A stretch of 64,000 nucleotides of DNA from Maridesulfovibrio ferrireducens (lineage in GTDB: Bacteria > Desulfobacterota > Desulfovibrionia > Desulfovibrionales > Desulfovibrionaceae): NCBI RefSeq assembly GCF_016342405.1, contig NZ_JAEINN010000004.1, positions 124,001 to 188,000 on the forward strand. Reading direction: 5' to 3'. This document shows, piece by piece, positions 1 through 8,581 of this stretch. How positions within the stretch are numbered: position 1 is the stretch's first letter; every line of letters starts with the position of its first letter. The notes below the pieces were generated by a model. The model was given only the letters and a program-made list of their open reading frames with translations. It was not told the DNA's origin and did not search any database. Both the position numbers and the translations under genes were made by a program.

Positions 1-660
1 CCAACCAACGCGGGTATTCTTCGTCCTCTCGAAATAATCACTCGCAAAGGTTCTATTCTTGATGCAAATTTCCCTGCCGCAGTCGCAGGCGGCAATGTCG
101 AAACTTCCCAGCGGGTTGTGGATGTTGTTTTAGGTGCGCTGGCAGAAGCCATTCCGCAGAGAATTCCCGCTGCCAGTCAGGGAACGATGAACAACATGAC
201 CATCGGCGGTATGGATGAACGCACGGGCAAACCTTTTGCCTATTACGAGACACTAGCCGGAGGTATGGGCGGTTCCGTATCCTGTCGAGGTGAGCATGCG
301 GTCCATTCACACATGACCAATACACTTAATACACCCGTGGAAGCTCTTGAGTATAGCTATCCGTTTCGCGTAAAGACTTACTGCGTGCGTAAAAACACTG
401 GCGGAAAGGGGCAGTTCCCCGGTGGTGACGGTCTTGTGCGTGAGATTGAATTATTATCGAGTTGTGAAATAACAGTACTTTCCGAGCGCAGAACGAATGC
501 TCCGTACGGTTTGCAAGGTGGCGGAAACGGTACGCCTGGTCGCAATGTTCTCATTAGTGCTGGTAAGGAAATCGAGAAGCCCGGTAAGTTTCACACGCCG
601 CTCAAAAAGGGCGATATTATACGCATAGAAACTCCGGGCGGAGGCGGCTGGGGGAAGTAG
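1..660 (+). CDS. Hydantoinase B / 5-oxoprolinase-type subunit, C-terminal part
   Basis: The reading frame is open from base 1, so the start lies outside the window and only the last 219 residues are seen. The visible part opens with PTNAGILRPLEI and goes on to FPAAVAGGNVETSQR, which is the conserved core of the HyuB family (N-methylhydantoinase B, also acetone carboxylase and 5-oxoprolinase subunits). These enzymes work with a HyuA-type partner in ATP-dependent opening of hydantoin or oxoproline rings. The protein ends in a glycine-rich TPGGGGWGK tail, as is usual for the family. The substrate cannot be told from this piece. Family assignment is firm; exact function is inferred. Confidence 0.88.
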   Translation, partial: PTNAGILRPLEIITRKGSILDANFPAAVAGGNVETSQRVVDVVLGALAEAIPQRIPAASQGTMNNMTIGGMDERTGKPFAYYETLAGGMGGSVSCRGEHAVHSHMTNTLNTPVEALEYSYPFRVKTYCVRKNTGGKGQFPGGDGLVREIELLSSCEITVLSERRTNAPYGLQGGGNGTPGRNVLISAGKEIEKPGKFHTPLKKGDIIRIETPGGGGWGK

Positions 661-831
661 ATTTTAGTGAGTTTTATTATAAATTTATGGAGTTAGTTGA
701 TAATACAGCTTTGAAAATAAATGATAAAAATATTAAGGTGCAACCTTGTTACTAACTTAATAAAAGTTTTGGGAGAGCCACGAGACCCTTTTTTCAAAAA
801 GGTTCTCGTGCCGCCGGAGGCCTAAAAAAAA
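661..831 (+). other. Intergenic region with a long hairpin (779-810)
   Basis: The arms CACGAGA at 779-785 and TCTCGTG at 804-810 pair, and the inner CCTTTTT and AAAAAGG extend the stem. The block CCGCCGGAGG follows it. This looks like an intergenic repeat-type hairpin rather than a simple terminator, because it has no T-run after the stem. The GGAGG at 815-819 may act as the ribosome site of the next gene, although its 12-base spacing to the ATG is long. Confidence 0.5.
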
Positions 832-1617
832 ATGAAAAATATATTTAGTAAAGCGATAGTCAGAACTCCGGCTCATAATTTGGGACATGGTTTGACCGAG
901 GCAGGACTCGGTTGTCCTGATATGGAACTTACTCATGTTCAGCACCGGAATTATATAAAATATTTCGAGAGCAAAGGAATTGCGGTGACGGTTCTTGATG
1001 CGGTGGAGGATTTTCCTGATTCGGTTTTTGTCGAAGATACGGCTGTAATGATACCTATAGATGGCGGAGTTGCGGCCTTTTTGACTTGTCCGGGGGCGAA
1101 GTCCCGTCGCGGAGAAGTGGAAAGGATTAAGCCTGTTCTCGCGTCGACAGCTGATGAAATTTTTCAGATGGAAGGGGACGGACTCATGGAGGGCGGTGAT
1201 ATCCTGCTCATGGGGAATATTTTTTTTGTGGGTATAGATTCGCGTACTAATTATGCCGGATTTGAGCAGTTTGAAAAAGTTGCTCGTAAATTCGGTTATA
1301 AATGTGTTCCTGTTCCGTTTGATAACGGAATGCCGCATCTTAAGACTGAATTGTCCACTCTGGATGATGAAACTCTTATTATGAGCAACCGTTTTTCCAT
1401 GCGGGATGAGTTCTCAGGGTATAGAAGGATGGTTGTTCCCACTGGAGAGGAATATGCCGCCAATTGCTTATATATGGGTAATTGCTTGCTGGCCCCGGCA
1501 GGTTTCCCTGCCTCAGCTGAAATGCTTGATAAAAACGGGTTCAGTCCCGACTATATTGATATGTCGGAATTCAGAAAGATGGACGGTGGACTGACCTGCC
1601 TCTCGTTGCGTTGGTAG
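832..1617 (+). CDS. Dimethylarginine dimethylaminohydrolase (DDAH)-like amidinohydrolase
   Basis: This 261-residue protein belongs to the guanidino-group-modifying pentein superfamily. The substrate-binding FVEDT lies at residues 66-70, EGGD at 120-123, the catalytic His at about 169 (MPH) and the nucleophile Cys at 256 in GGLTC close to the C terminus. This order and the roughly 260-residue length match DDAH, which hydrolyses N-methylated arginine to citrulline and methylamines, more closely than the larger arginine deiminases. Some bacterial members instead use other guanidines, so the substrate is not certain. The gene stands alone, facing the gene at 1627-2148. Confidence 0.8.
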   Translation: MKNIFSKAIVRTPAHNLGHGLTEAGLGCPDMELTHVQHRNYIKYFESKGIAVTVLDAVEDFPDSVFVEDTAVMIPIDGGVAAFLTCPGAKSRRGEVERIKPVLASTADEIFQMEGDGLMEGGDILLMGNIFFVGIDSRTNYAGFEQFEKVARKFGYKCVPVPFDNGMPHLKTELSTLDDETLIMSNRFSMRDEFSGYRRMVVPTGEEYAANCLYMGNCLLAPAGFPASAEMLDKNGFSPDYIDMSEFRKMDGGLTCLSLRW

Positions 1618-1626
1618 CCTGAAAGG

Positions 1627-2148
1627 TTAGAGCACTATTTTTACAAGAGCGTCCTGTAAAATTTCTTCATAACTTTGATCTGAACGGACAATGTGATGCG
1701 CTGCGTTCATAAAGCTCGGCTCAAATCTGTTGAGCATGAGAGAGATTTGTTCGCGTGCATCTTCTGATCTGTCTGAAGCGTTTAGCAAGGTTAGGAAATC
1801 AGACATGATGTAGAGTACTTTTCCGTTATCTTTCAGGAGATTACGATTTTTTTCTGAAAGAGCGGCTCCGCGGGGAAGACTTACAATCTGGTTGTCTTTA
1901 GCAGCCGCTTCTATGATGGCAGGATTCCCGTCATTTCTTTTAATGATAACAACTTCTCTGCCCAGTTTTTTAGCAATATCCGCCGCTATGGATTTTCTCA
2001 GGTCATCATTCAGCGAAAAAATGAAAACGTTTCCAGATTCTCGACCGCCTATAACTATGTCTTTATCCTTTCCGGAAAAAAGAACTTTTTCCCTTTTAGG
2101 CTCACCTATTTGGTATTCAATATCGATCATTTCATTTGGTGTTGTCAT
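1627..2148 (-). CDS. Shikimate-kinase-like protein lacking the P-loop
   Basis: The 173-residue product has the outline of AroK: a beta strand and helix ending in AKKLGREV (the segment that follows the P-loop in shikimate kinases), then IVSLPRGAALSEKNRNLL where real enzymes have the GGG substrate loop, then LKDNGKVLYI and a C-terminal SYEEILQDA. The Walker A motif expected around residues 43-52 is replaced by FSLNDDLRKS, and the GGG loop by LPRG, so ATP and shikimate binding are unlikely. It may be a retired kinase fold with a structural or regulatory job. The relation to AroK is inferred from pattern and spacing only. Confidence 0.55.
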   Translation of the reverse strand: MTTPNEMIDIEYQIGEPKREKVLFSGKDKDIVIGGRESGNVFIFSLNDDLRKSIAADIAKKLGREVVIIKRNDGNPAIIEAAAKDNQIVSLPRGAALSEKNRNLLKDNGKVLYIMSDFLTLLNASDRSEDAREQISLMLNRFEPSFMNAAHHIVRSDQSYEEILQDALVKIVL

Positions 2149-2240
2149 GGTATGGCTCCTGATGCGGATTATTTTTGTTTGCTCGCAACTGACTAATCAT
2201 TTCACTTAGGCGCGGCAAGACTGATATTCTATTTAAGGGG

Positions 2241-2975
2241 TTACGCTTTACGGATGAAATGTACCGTGCGTTTGTATTGTTCGTCATCAGGAAGTTCTTT
2301 TGACAGATAAGTTACCTTCCATTTTTCGGCAAAAAAGTTTTGTGCGAAATCAAGCAGACTGAAAAATCCGTTTTTGATTTGTGCCTGCGGGTACAGTTTC
2401 AGAAATTCGTCTTCAGACATGCCGAAATGTCTTTTCACCAGATACAACGGGCGGAAAGTTAAAAGCATTTCTGACTTGCTTCTACTTTCAAGCCCTTTGA
2501 GTATGGGGATTAAAAAGCCATTTGAAATATTAATCTTGCCGAGAATGTCGATAAGCATACCCATATCAAAAGTGCGCGTAGCCGGTTCGGAAGCGAAGTT
2601 GCATGTTTCAAATTCTACATTTTCAATATTATAGAGAGCAGCGAGTTTTTTTGCTCCCTTAATAACCTTGGGTTCCATATCGTAACCCACGACTTCTTTT
2701 GCGCCTCGCTCGTGTGCATAGAAAGTGAAATGTCCAAGGTTGCACCCTAGATCGCATACTGTTTTTCCTGTGAAATCAAGCTCAGTAAATTCAGGGTCTA
2801 TCCCGTCAATATCATGCCCGACTCCTCCGCTCAGTTTGTTTCTTTCAAAGTCGTAAAGAGGTCTCCAGATTATGTCCTGTCCCACTTCTTCTACAATTTT
2901 TTTAATTTCGGCATTTGGAGTCATATATAATCTCTGTTTTTTAGCTGAGGTGCGTGCTTTTTTAATAGAACTCAA
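2241..2975 (-). CDS. Class I SAM-dependent methyltransferase
   Basis: The protein has 244 residues. Motif I, VCDLGCNLGHFT, is at 73-84 and is followed by the acidic residue of motif II in VVGYDM at about 99; this is the SAM-binding Rossmann fold. Residues 1-70 are an extra N-terminal segment with a basic start (KKARTSAKKQR). The C-terminal half contains a long loop and helices that may bind the substrate. Nothing nearby shows what is methylated. It is transcribed away from the ECF transporter genes. Confidence 0.8.
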   Translation of the reverse strand: MSSIKKARTSAKKQRLYMTPNAEIKKIVEEVGQDIIWRPLYDFERNKLSGGVGHDIDGIDPEFTELDFTGKTVCDLGCNLGHFTFYAHERGAKEVVGYDMEPKVIKGAKKLAALYNIENVEFETCNFASEPATRTFDMGMLIDILGKINISNGFLIPILKGLESRSKSEMLLTFRPLYLVKRHFGMSEDEFLKLYPQAQIKNGFFSLLDFAQNFFAEKWKVTYLSKELPDDEQYKRTVHFIRKA

Positions 2976-3109
2976 GGCAGTTGCCTCTTGTTCTGTTTAA
3001 TTTTCGATTCTGGGTATAACTGTATTGCAATAGTAACTCAAGAACCTGATTCGGATTGCATGGTTTTTTAATGCGTGCTACTCCAAATTCCCTAATCAGG
3101 AGATGTTTT

Positions 3110-3883
3110 TTGCAACATATCAGTGAACCTTTTGTTTCAGGTGAATCTTTAATTCATGCTTCTCATCCCGGATTCCGGGTTATTTGTGCATTGCTTTTTT
3201 CCCTTGTCGGGGCATTGGTTATGACGATTCCTGCTGCGATAATGGTTTTTATCTCCGGTATTCTTTTCGTATTTTCTGCCCGTCTGCCCATGTTCAGCCT
3301 TATGAAACGTTTGCTTTATGTGAACGGATTTATTTTTTTCCTGTGGCTGTTTCTACCTTTCTCCCGTCCCGGCGATCCTGTTTTTTATGTGGGACCTTTC
3401 ACAGCTACTGCCGAGGGCATCTTATATGCCGCAGTTATCACCTTGAAATCGAACGGGATTGTTCTGGCGGTCACATCACTTATTTCAACCATGCCTGTGC
3501 AGTTGATGGGGGCAGGTATGCAGTCTGTGAAGTTTCCAGATAAACTTTGTCGACTGTTTTTATTCACATGGCGATATGTGCACGTCATGGGTGAAGAGTA
3601 TGACAAGATGAAGCGCGCTGCCATTATGCGCGGTTTTGCCCCGCGTAACAGCATGAGGACTTACCGCACCTATGCATGGCTTCTGGGGATGCTACTGGTG
3701 CGAAGCTGGGACAGGGCGCAGGTTGTATGGCAGGCAATGCTTTGCCGGGGATTTACCGGAAAATTTTATACTCTTAATGTTTTTCAAGTCAGGGCTTCTG
3801 ATTGGTGTCTTTTGGGGATGACCGTTCTATTTGCATGTGCTTCTATTGTTTTTGAGCTGTATAAAGTTGAGGTGTTTTGGTGA
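3110..3883 (+). CDS. ECF transporter T component (CbiQ/EcfT family)
   Basis: This membrane protein has several hydrophobic segments and two Arg-Gly coupling sites, MRGF and CRGF, in the cytoplasmic loops near its C-terminal half. EcfT proteins use these to touch the ATPases. The frame runs upstream, but a TTG at 3110 lies seven bases after AGGAG (3098-3102), while the ATG codons further upstream lack a ribosome site; the chosen start gives 257 residues. The stop overlaps the start of the ATPase gene (GTGA). No substrate-binding S component is encoded next to it, so the transported vitamin or metal (cobalt or nickel in many CbiQ systems) is unknown. Confidence 0.82.
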   Translation: MQHISEPFVSGESLIHASHPGFRVICALLFSLVGALVMTIPAAIMVFISGILFVFSARLPMFSLMKRLLYVNGFIFFLWLFLPFSRPGDPVFYVGPFTATAEGILYAAVITLKSNGIVLAVTSLISTMPVQLMGAGMQSVKFPDKLCRLFLFTWRYVHVMGEEYDKMKRAAIMRGFAPRNSMRTYRTYAWLLGMLLVRSWDRAQVVWQAMLCRGFTGKFYTLNVFQVRASDWCLLGMTVLFACASIVFELYKVEVFW

Positions 3884-4581
3884 GTTATCAGATTTTTTCT
3901 TTGCGTGACATAAATTTTGTCTACCCTGGCGGGAACGAAGTTTTAAAGGGCGTAAATTTTGATTTGCACAGCGGCGAAAAAGTTGCGCTTACCGGACATA
4001 ACGGAAGCGGTAAAACAACTATGCTTCATATTATTATGGGGCTGTTGAAGCCTACATCGGGGCAGGTTCTTTTTAAAGATCGCGAAATGAAAAGCGAGAA
4101 AAATTTCAGAGAACTGCGCAAAGGTGTGGGGCTTCTTTTTCAGCAGGCGGATGATCAGCTTTTTTGTCCTACAGTTATTGAAGACGTTGCATTCGGTCCC
4201 TTAAATTTGGGTAAAAGTCCGGACGAAGCGCGCGAAATTGCAAAATATGTGCTTTGCCTGCTTGGTCTTTCGGGGTATGAAGAAAGAGTAGCTTATCGTT
4301 TGTCCGGCGGTGAAAAGAAACTGGTATCGCTTGCGACGGTTCTTGCCATGCAGCCTGAAGCTTTGGTGCTCGATGAACCGACAAATGATCTTGATCCTTC
4401 GATGCGGGACAGGCTTGCTGATATATTATGTTCGCTGGATGTTGCTATGCTAGTTGTTTCGCATGATCTTAATTTTTTGAAGAAAGTTACCAGTCTGGAA
4501 TATTCTTGTCATGATGGTGCCGTACTTAAGGAAGCATCGGTATTCAGCAAAGATAAGAGTTATATGAAGTGCAAGGTGTAG
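3880..4581 (+). CDS. ECF transporter ATPase (CbiO/EcfA family)
   Basis: This is an ABC ATPase of 233 residues from a GTG start that overlaps the T-component stop and has GAGG seven bases upstream. The Walker A GHNGSGKTT is at 39-47, the Q-loop in LLFQQADDQLF near 88, the signature LSGGEKK at 141-147 and Walker B LVLDEP at 162-167, followed by TNDLD and the switch His in VSHDL. QQADDQLF with VAFGP is typical of ECF-type ATPases. It would energise uptake together with the T component. Only one ATPase gene is present, so a homodimer is likely. Confidence 0.88.
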   Translation: MSYQIFSLRDINFVYPGGNEVLKGVNFDLHSGEKVALTGHNGSGKTTMLHIIMGLLKPTSGQVLFKDREMKSEKNFRELRKGVGLLFQQADDQLFCPTVIEDVAFGPLNLGKSPDEAREIAKYVLCLLGLSGYEERVAYRLSGGEKKLVSLATVLAMQPEALVLDEPTNDLDPSMRDRLADILCSLDVAMLVVSHDLNFLKKVTSLEYSCHDGAVLKEASVFSKDKSYMKCKV

Positions 4582-4608
4582 TTTTAGTTTTATTTAAGGG
4601 AGAAATGT

Positions 4609-5001
4609 ATGTCCAAGTTTAAATTGTTGCTATTAGTTGCTGTAGCTTTTTTGTTTGTATCCGGTTGTTCCGATGGTAAAAAAGTAACTATGAAAGTTGC
4701 TGCAACCGCATATACTTCACATGTTGCGCAAACTTCTTCTACTCCTTTTATCGGTGCGTGGGGCGATGAACTGAAACCGGGTATGAAGGCTATTGCAGTT
4801 TCAAGGGATTTGATTAAAAAAGGATTGGTTCGCGGAACGGCTGTTAAAATTGAAGGTCTCGAAGGCAAGTATTTAGTTAAAGATAAAATGAATAAGCGCT
4901 GGACTGATAAGATAGATATATACATGGGACTTGATACCAAAGCCGCGAAGGATTGGGGCAAAAGGGAAGTTACTATTGAATGGGAAAACATCAAAAGTTA
5001 A
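4609..5001 (+). CDS. 3D-domain lipoprotein
   Basis: This is a 130-residue lipoprotein: a signal peptide ends in the lipobox VSGC near residue 20. The mature part carries the pattern of the 3D domain, a double-psi barrel named for conserved aspartates and found in MltA-like lytic transglycosylases and related cell-wall proteins: ATAYTS near the start, AVSRDLIKKGLVRGT, LVKDKM, DKIDIYMG and AKDWGKREV. Only the small domain is present, without a partner catalytic domain. A role in peptidoglycan is an inference. AAGGGAG lies before the ATG and a terminator follows the gene. Confidence 0.72.
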   Translation: MSKFKLLLLVAVAFLFVSGCSDGKKVTMKVAATAYTSHVAQTSSTPFIGAWGDELKPGMKAIAVSRDLIKKGLVRGTAVKIEGLEGKYLVKDKMNKRWTDKIDIYMGLDTKAAKDWGKREVTIEWENIKS

Positions 5002-5036
5002 CGAGAATATTTTTTCAGATAACGTTAGAATATGAA

Positions 5037-5066
5037 GCGTGTTCCGGTTGCGGAGCACGTTTTTTA
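5037..5066 (+). terminator. Rho-independent terminator
   Basis: The stem CGTGTTCCG / CGGAGCACG (one G-T pair) has a GTTG loop and is followed by a run of T. It closes the lipoprotein gene. Confidence 0.8.
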
Positions 5067-5221
5067 TATGAAAAAGTAGCATAGGCTTAATTAATCAAGA
5101 AATACTTTTTGAATCCTCTCTCAACCTCTTTATTTTTTCAGATGATTTACGTAAGGATGAGCTTCGCGACGAATTTTTGATTTTTTTCACATTACTAACC
5201 GTATGATTCATGGAGCCTTAC

Positions 5222-5557
5222 TTGAGCGAGCGTAAAAGAAATCCTCAGCAGAGCATTCGAGCACACTGTTTGTGGTGCATGGGTGGAAGTTCTCAGCTTG
5301 TCAGAGAATGTCTGGACGAGAGTTGCGCACTTTATCGGCTCAGAGGACCTAAGTCCGATGAAGCTGAGCGAGTTTGTCTGCGTACAATAAGAAGGCATTG
5401 TCTTGCTTGCACTGTGGGAGACAGGCAGGCTATTCGAGCATGTCCTGAAAAGGAATGTGTTCTCCGTCCTTACCGGTTCGGGGTTCATCCCAGAACGATT
5501 AAGAGAAGGAGAAAAAGGCAGGTTGAGAAAAATCATCTGATGCTACCAGGTATGTAG
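5222..5557 (+). CDS. Small protein with two tandem four-cysteine (zinc-ribbon-like) repeats
   Basis: The product has about 111 residues. Two halves repeat the same pattern: HCLWCMGGSSQLVRECLDESC and, 30 residues later, HCLACTVGDRQAIRACPEKEC, each C-x2-C-x(8-9)-C-x4-C. Each half probably binds one zinc. The tail HPRTIKRRRKRQ is strongly basic, which suggests nucleic-acid binding. The TTG at 5222 has GGAG (5212-5215) six bases upstream, whereas the ATG at 5210 has no ribosome site, so the TTG is preferred. I do not recognise a named family. Confidence 0.65.
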   Translation: MSERKRNPQQSIRAHCLWCMGGSSQLVRECLDESCALYRLRGPKSDEAERVCLRTIRRHCLACTVGDRQAIRACPEKECVLRPYRFGVHPRTIKRRRKRQVEKNHLMLPGM

Positions 5558-5576
5558 GCGGGCAAGCTGTTGTCTG

Positions 5577-5969
5577 TTAAAGCAGGCCGAAAAGAGTCAT
5601 TTCTTCCACAATCTTGTCTTTAGTGAGAGGCTTAATTATAAAGCTTGTTGAGTTTCCTCGCAGATATGTTTCCGATATCTGTTCTTCGTCATCCAGAACG
5701 GTCATGATTATTGGAATTTCTTTGCTTAATTCTAAACCTTCTTTTTGTTCTATTTCTCTTATCTTACGCAAAGCATGCGGTCCGTCCATTGAGCCTATTT
5801 TAGATTTTATAAAAATAGCGCTGAAAAAATCATTTTTTTTTAAAGAATCTGTGAAAGCTTTAACCGCTTCATTTCCATCACTGACAATATGACATTTACC
5901 GTGATTCTGTATTGTTTTTGTAATGAGCTCACGGTGTAATTCATTGTCGTCTGCAATGAGAAATTTCAT
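5577..5969 (-). CDS. Receiver-domain protein without the phospho-acceptor aspartate
   Basis: This is a single CheY-like receiver of 130 residues. The acidic pair DD is at 7-8, Thr at 90 and the conserved Lys at 113 (IIKPL). The strand that should carry the phosphorylated Asp reads AIFIKSKIGSMDG: aligned on MDG, the Asp position is Lys 55. Phosphorylation by a kinase is therefore not expected. Such pseudo-receivers act through binding alone or stay in one state; a Lys there could mimic a fixed state. The gene stands alone next to tex and no partner kinase is adjacent. Confidence 0.8.
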   Translation of the reverse strand: MKFLIADDNELHRELITKTIQNHGKCHIVSDGNEAVKAFTDSLKKNDFFSAIFIKSKIGSMDGPHALRKIREIEQKEGLELSKEIPIIMTVLDDEEQISETYLRGNSTSFIIKPLTKDKIVEEMTLFGLL

Positions 5970-6077
5970 ACCCAGCCTCCGGCAGTTCCTGTTAAAAATT
6001 GTTAACAGTGTTTTAAAGATGCGTGCAGGTTATATAGCACACGCCGCAGACTGGGTCTAGCTGTGATTGTTTTTAGT

Positions 6078-8228
6078 TTATCTGTCTGATTCTTTCATGG
6101 ACAGGGCTATTCTTTTACGTGCGAGATCTACTTCCATGACTTTAACCAGAACGGCCTGACCGGGGTAGACTACATCGGAAGGGTTGCGCACGAAGTCATC
6201 GGTTAATCTGCTGATATGCACTAGTCCATCCTGATGTACTCCCACATCAACAAAAGCTCCGAAGTTTGTTACATTAGTAATAATGCCATTCAGCATCATG
6301 CCTTCTTTGAGATCTTGAACTTCTTTTACGTCATCATCAAACTGGACAAGTTCGAATTGCTTGCGTGGATCGCGGCCCGGTTTTTCAAGTTCTTTCAGAA
6401 TGTCTTCGAGAGTTGGCAGTCCCAGATCGTCCGAGATATATTTTTCAAGATTGATCTGTTTTCTGAGTTCCGGTGATGTTATAAGGTCGGATACGCTGGC
6501 ATCAAGATCTTTAGCCATAAGCGCGACAGTCTTATATCGTTCAGGGTGAACGGCGGTTTCATCAAGTGGGTTTTCAGCATTTCTGATGCGCAGGAATCCG
6601 GCGCATTGTTCATAAGCCTTAGGTCCGAGTCTCGGGACTTTCATAAGAGCCTTGCGGGAAGCAAAAGGTCCGTTCTCGTTTCTCCATTTGATAATATTCG
6701 CGGCAATGGTTGCGCCGAGTCCGGAAACTGATTCCAGAAGTTTGGCGCTGGCAGTGTTTAATTCAACCCCGACCATATTTACGCTGGATTCAACAACTCT
6801 GGTGAGACTTTCAGCCAGCTTTTTCTGATCAACATCATGCTGATACTGTCCGACCCCGATGGATTTAGGATCAATTTTAACCAGTTCAGCCAGCGGGTCC
6901 ATAAGTCTGCGTCCGATGGATACCGCGCCGCGCACTGTGATATCATAATCAGGAAATTCTTCACGCGCTATGGGCGAGGCTGAATATACGGATGCACCGG
7001 ATTCGTTAACCATTATGATCGGTAGAGATTCAGGTAGATCCAGCCCTTTGATGAATTGCTCAGTTTCGCGTCCTGCTGTGCCGTTGCCTATGGCGATTGC
7101 TTCGATGGAATATTTTTTAACAAGAGCTACAACTTTTTCACCCGCCTCTTTCTTTTTGCCTTCTGAAGTCACGGGGTAGATTGTATCGTTGTGCTTAAGA
7201 CCGCCCTGTGCATCCAGACAGACAAGCTTTGCGCCTGTTCTGAATCCGGGATCGAGAGCAAGAATATTTTTACTGCCGAGCGGAGGGGCGATCAATATTT
7301 CTTTAAGATTTGAGGCAAAAACTTTGATGGCCTCGGTTTCAGCTTTTTCCAGAAGATTGGAACGAAGCTCTGTCTCCATCTGCGGAGCAAGCAATCGTTT
7401 ATAGCTGTCGACAGCGGCTTTTTCCACCTGTTTTGATGCAGCAGAAGTAGACTTTACAATATTGCGGCTAAGGGTATCAAACCCTTCTTCTTCGGGGGGA
7501 CGGAAGGATACTTTTAAAAATTTGTCTCTTTCACCGCGAAGCATGGCAAGGATTCTGTGTCCAGCCGCCTTTCGTGCAGGTTCGTGCCAGTTAAACCAGT
7601 CTCTGAATTTGGAAGCTTTATCTGCTGATTCAGCCGCAAGTGCTATCTTCGTAGCGTGGGATTCAAGTGTAGCCTTGCTTTCAAAAAGAGAACGTATAGA
7701 TTGTCGCAATCCCATATTTTCGGCTATTCGTTCAGCTATTATGTCCCGTGCTCCGGCTAATGCGTCTTCAATGCTTTCAACCCCTTTCTCGGCGGATATG
7801 TAGCTTTCCGCTTCTTTTTCGGGATCACATTTTTGCGCAAAAACTTTAACAGCGAGAGGTTCAAGACCTTTTTCAATAGCAGCCTGCCCTTTTGTTTTAC
7901 GCTTGGGCTTGTAAGGCATATACAAATCTTCTAATTGCCGCATACTCTTGGCTGCATTAATTTTACTGCGTAACTCGTCAGTAAGCTTTCCTTGCTCTTC
8001 AATCGAATTAAGAACGGTTTCACGTCTTTTATCAAGTTCATTAAGCTTACCTAGAAGATCGCTGACAGCCTCAACTGCGACTTCATCCATACTGCCCGTA
8101 GCCTCTTTACGGTAGCGGGAGATGAATGGGATAGTAGCGCCTTCCTCGAGAAGAGAGGCAGCCGCTTGTACATTTTTAACAGGTAGATTCAGTTCGGAAG
8201 CGATGCGAGATATATTAGCAGTGGTCAT
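6078..8228 (-). CDS. tex: Tex family RNA-binding transcription accessory protein
   Basis: The 716-residue protein has the Tex plan: an N-terminal helical region (GATIPFISRYRKEATG near the start), a YqgF-like RNase H fold with ALDPGFRTG, helix-hairpin-helix repeats (LESVSGLGATIAANI, LMKVPRLGPKAYEQCAGFLRI), and an S1 RNA-binding domain at about 642-710 (GAFVDVGVHQDGLVHIS). Tex proteins bind nucleic acid and affect transcription and toxin or stress gene expression. Length is slightly short of the roughly 770 seen in enterobacteria but all domains are present. Confidence 0.95.
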   Translation of the reverse strand: MTTANISRIASELNLPVKNVQAAASLLEEGATIPFISRYRKEATGSMDEVAVEAVSDLLGKLNELDKRRETVLNSIEEQGKLTDELRSKINAAKSMRQLEDLYMPYKPKRKTKGQAAIEKGLEPLAVKVFAQKCDPEKEAESYISAEKGVESIEDALAGARDIIAERIAENMGLRQSIRSLFESKATLESHATKIALAAESADKASKFRDWFNWHEPARKAAGHRILAMLRGERDKFLKVSFRPPEEEGFDTLSRNIVKSTSAASKQVEKAAVDSYKRLLAPQMETELRSNLLEKAETEAIKVFASNLKEILIAPPLGSKNILALDPGFRTGAKLVCLDAQGGLKHNDTIYPVTSEGKKKEAGEKVVALVKKYSIEAIAIGNGTAGRETEQFIKGLDLPESLPIIMVNESGASVYSASPIAREEFPDYDITVRGAVSIGRRLMDPLAELVKIDPKSIGVGQYQHDVDQKKLAESLTRVVESSVNMVGVELNTASAKLLESVSGLGATIAANIIKWRNENGPFASRKALMKVPRLGPKAYEQCAGFLRIRNAENPLDETAVHPERYKTVALMAKDLDASVSDLITSPELRKQINLEKYISDDLGLPTLEDILKELEKPGRDPRKQFELVQFDDDVKEVQDLKEGMMLNGIITNVTNFGAFVDVGVHQDGLVHISRLTDDFVRNPSDVVYPGQAVLVKVMEVDLARKRIALSMKESDR

Positions 8229-8323
8229 TTATTTAGCCGTTTTTAGTTGTTTATATTGAGTATTGATACAGAATCAGTCAACACGGTCACTTTCGCTTGT
8301 TAACCGTTTTCAGTCAATGTTGT

Positions 8324-8575
8324 TTATACATCCACATCCCCGCCAGCAAAGCCAATCGGGTCGGGGGTTATGAATCTGCCGATAGCGGGATCATATTCAC
8401 GATATCCAAAGTGAACCAAGCCAGTATCTTTCTCCGTCAATCCTGCTGAAAAACCCACGCAAGTATCAAATTTTTCATTACTATCGAATAATAAATTACC
8501 AAACGAATCATATATAATCCGCTTTACCTCATTACCCCTTTCATCCGCAACCATGAAAATTGAAACGACTTGATC
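8324..8575 (-). pseudogene. RHS repeat core fragment
   Basis: About 84 residues match the RHS/YD core region: YDSFGN, then AGLTEKDTGLVHFGYREYDPA and GRFITPDPIGFAGGD. In full RHS toxins this core is followed by a variable C-terminal toxin and preceded by well over 1,000 residues of repeats. Here the frame stops right after GGDVDV, and upstream it runs directly into a terminator hairpin at 8582-8621. It is a remnant of an RHS polymorphic-toxin locus and is unlikely to be expressed as a functional protein. Confidence 0.75.
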
Positions 8576-8581
8576 GCCAAA

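Noticed and set aside
2976-3109. Riboswitch before the ECF genes
   Set aside because: No conserved cobalamin, thiamine or other aptamer boxes were recognised.
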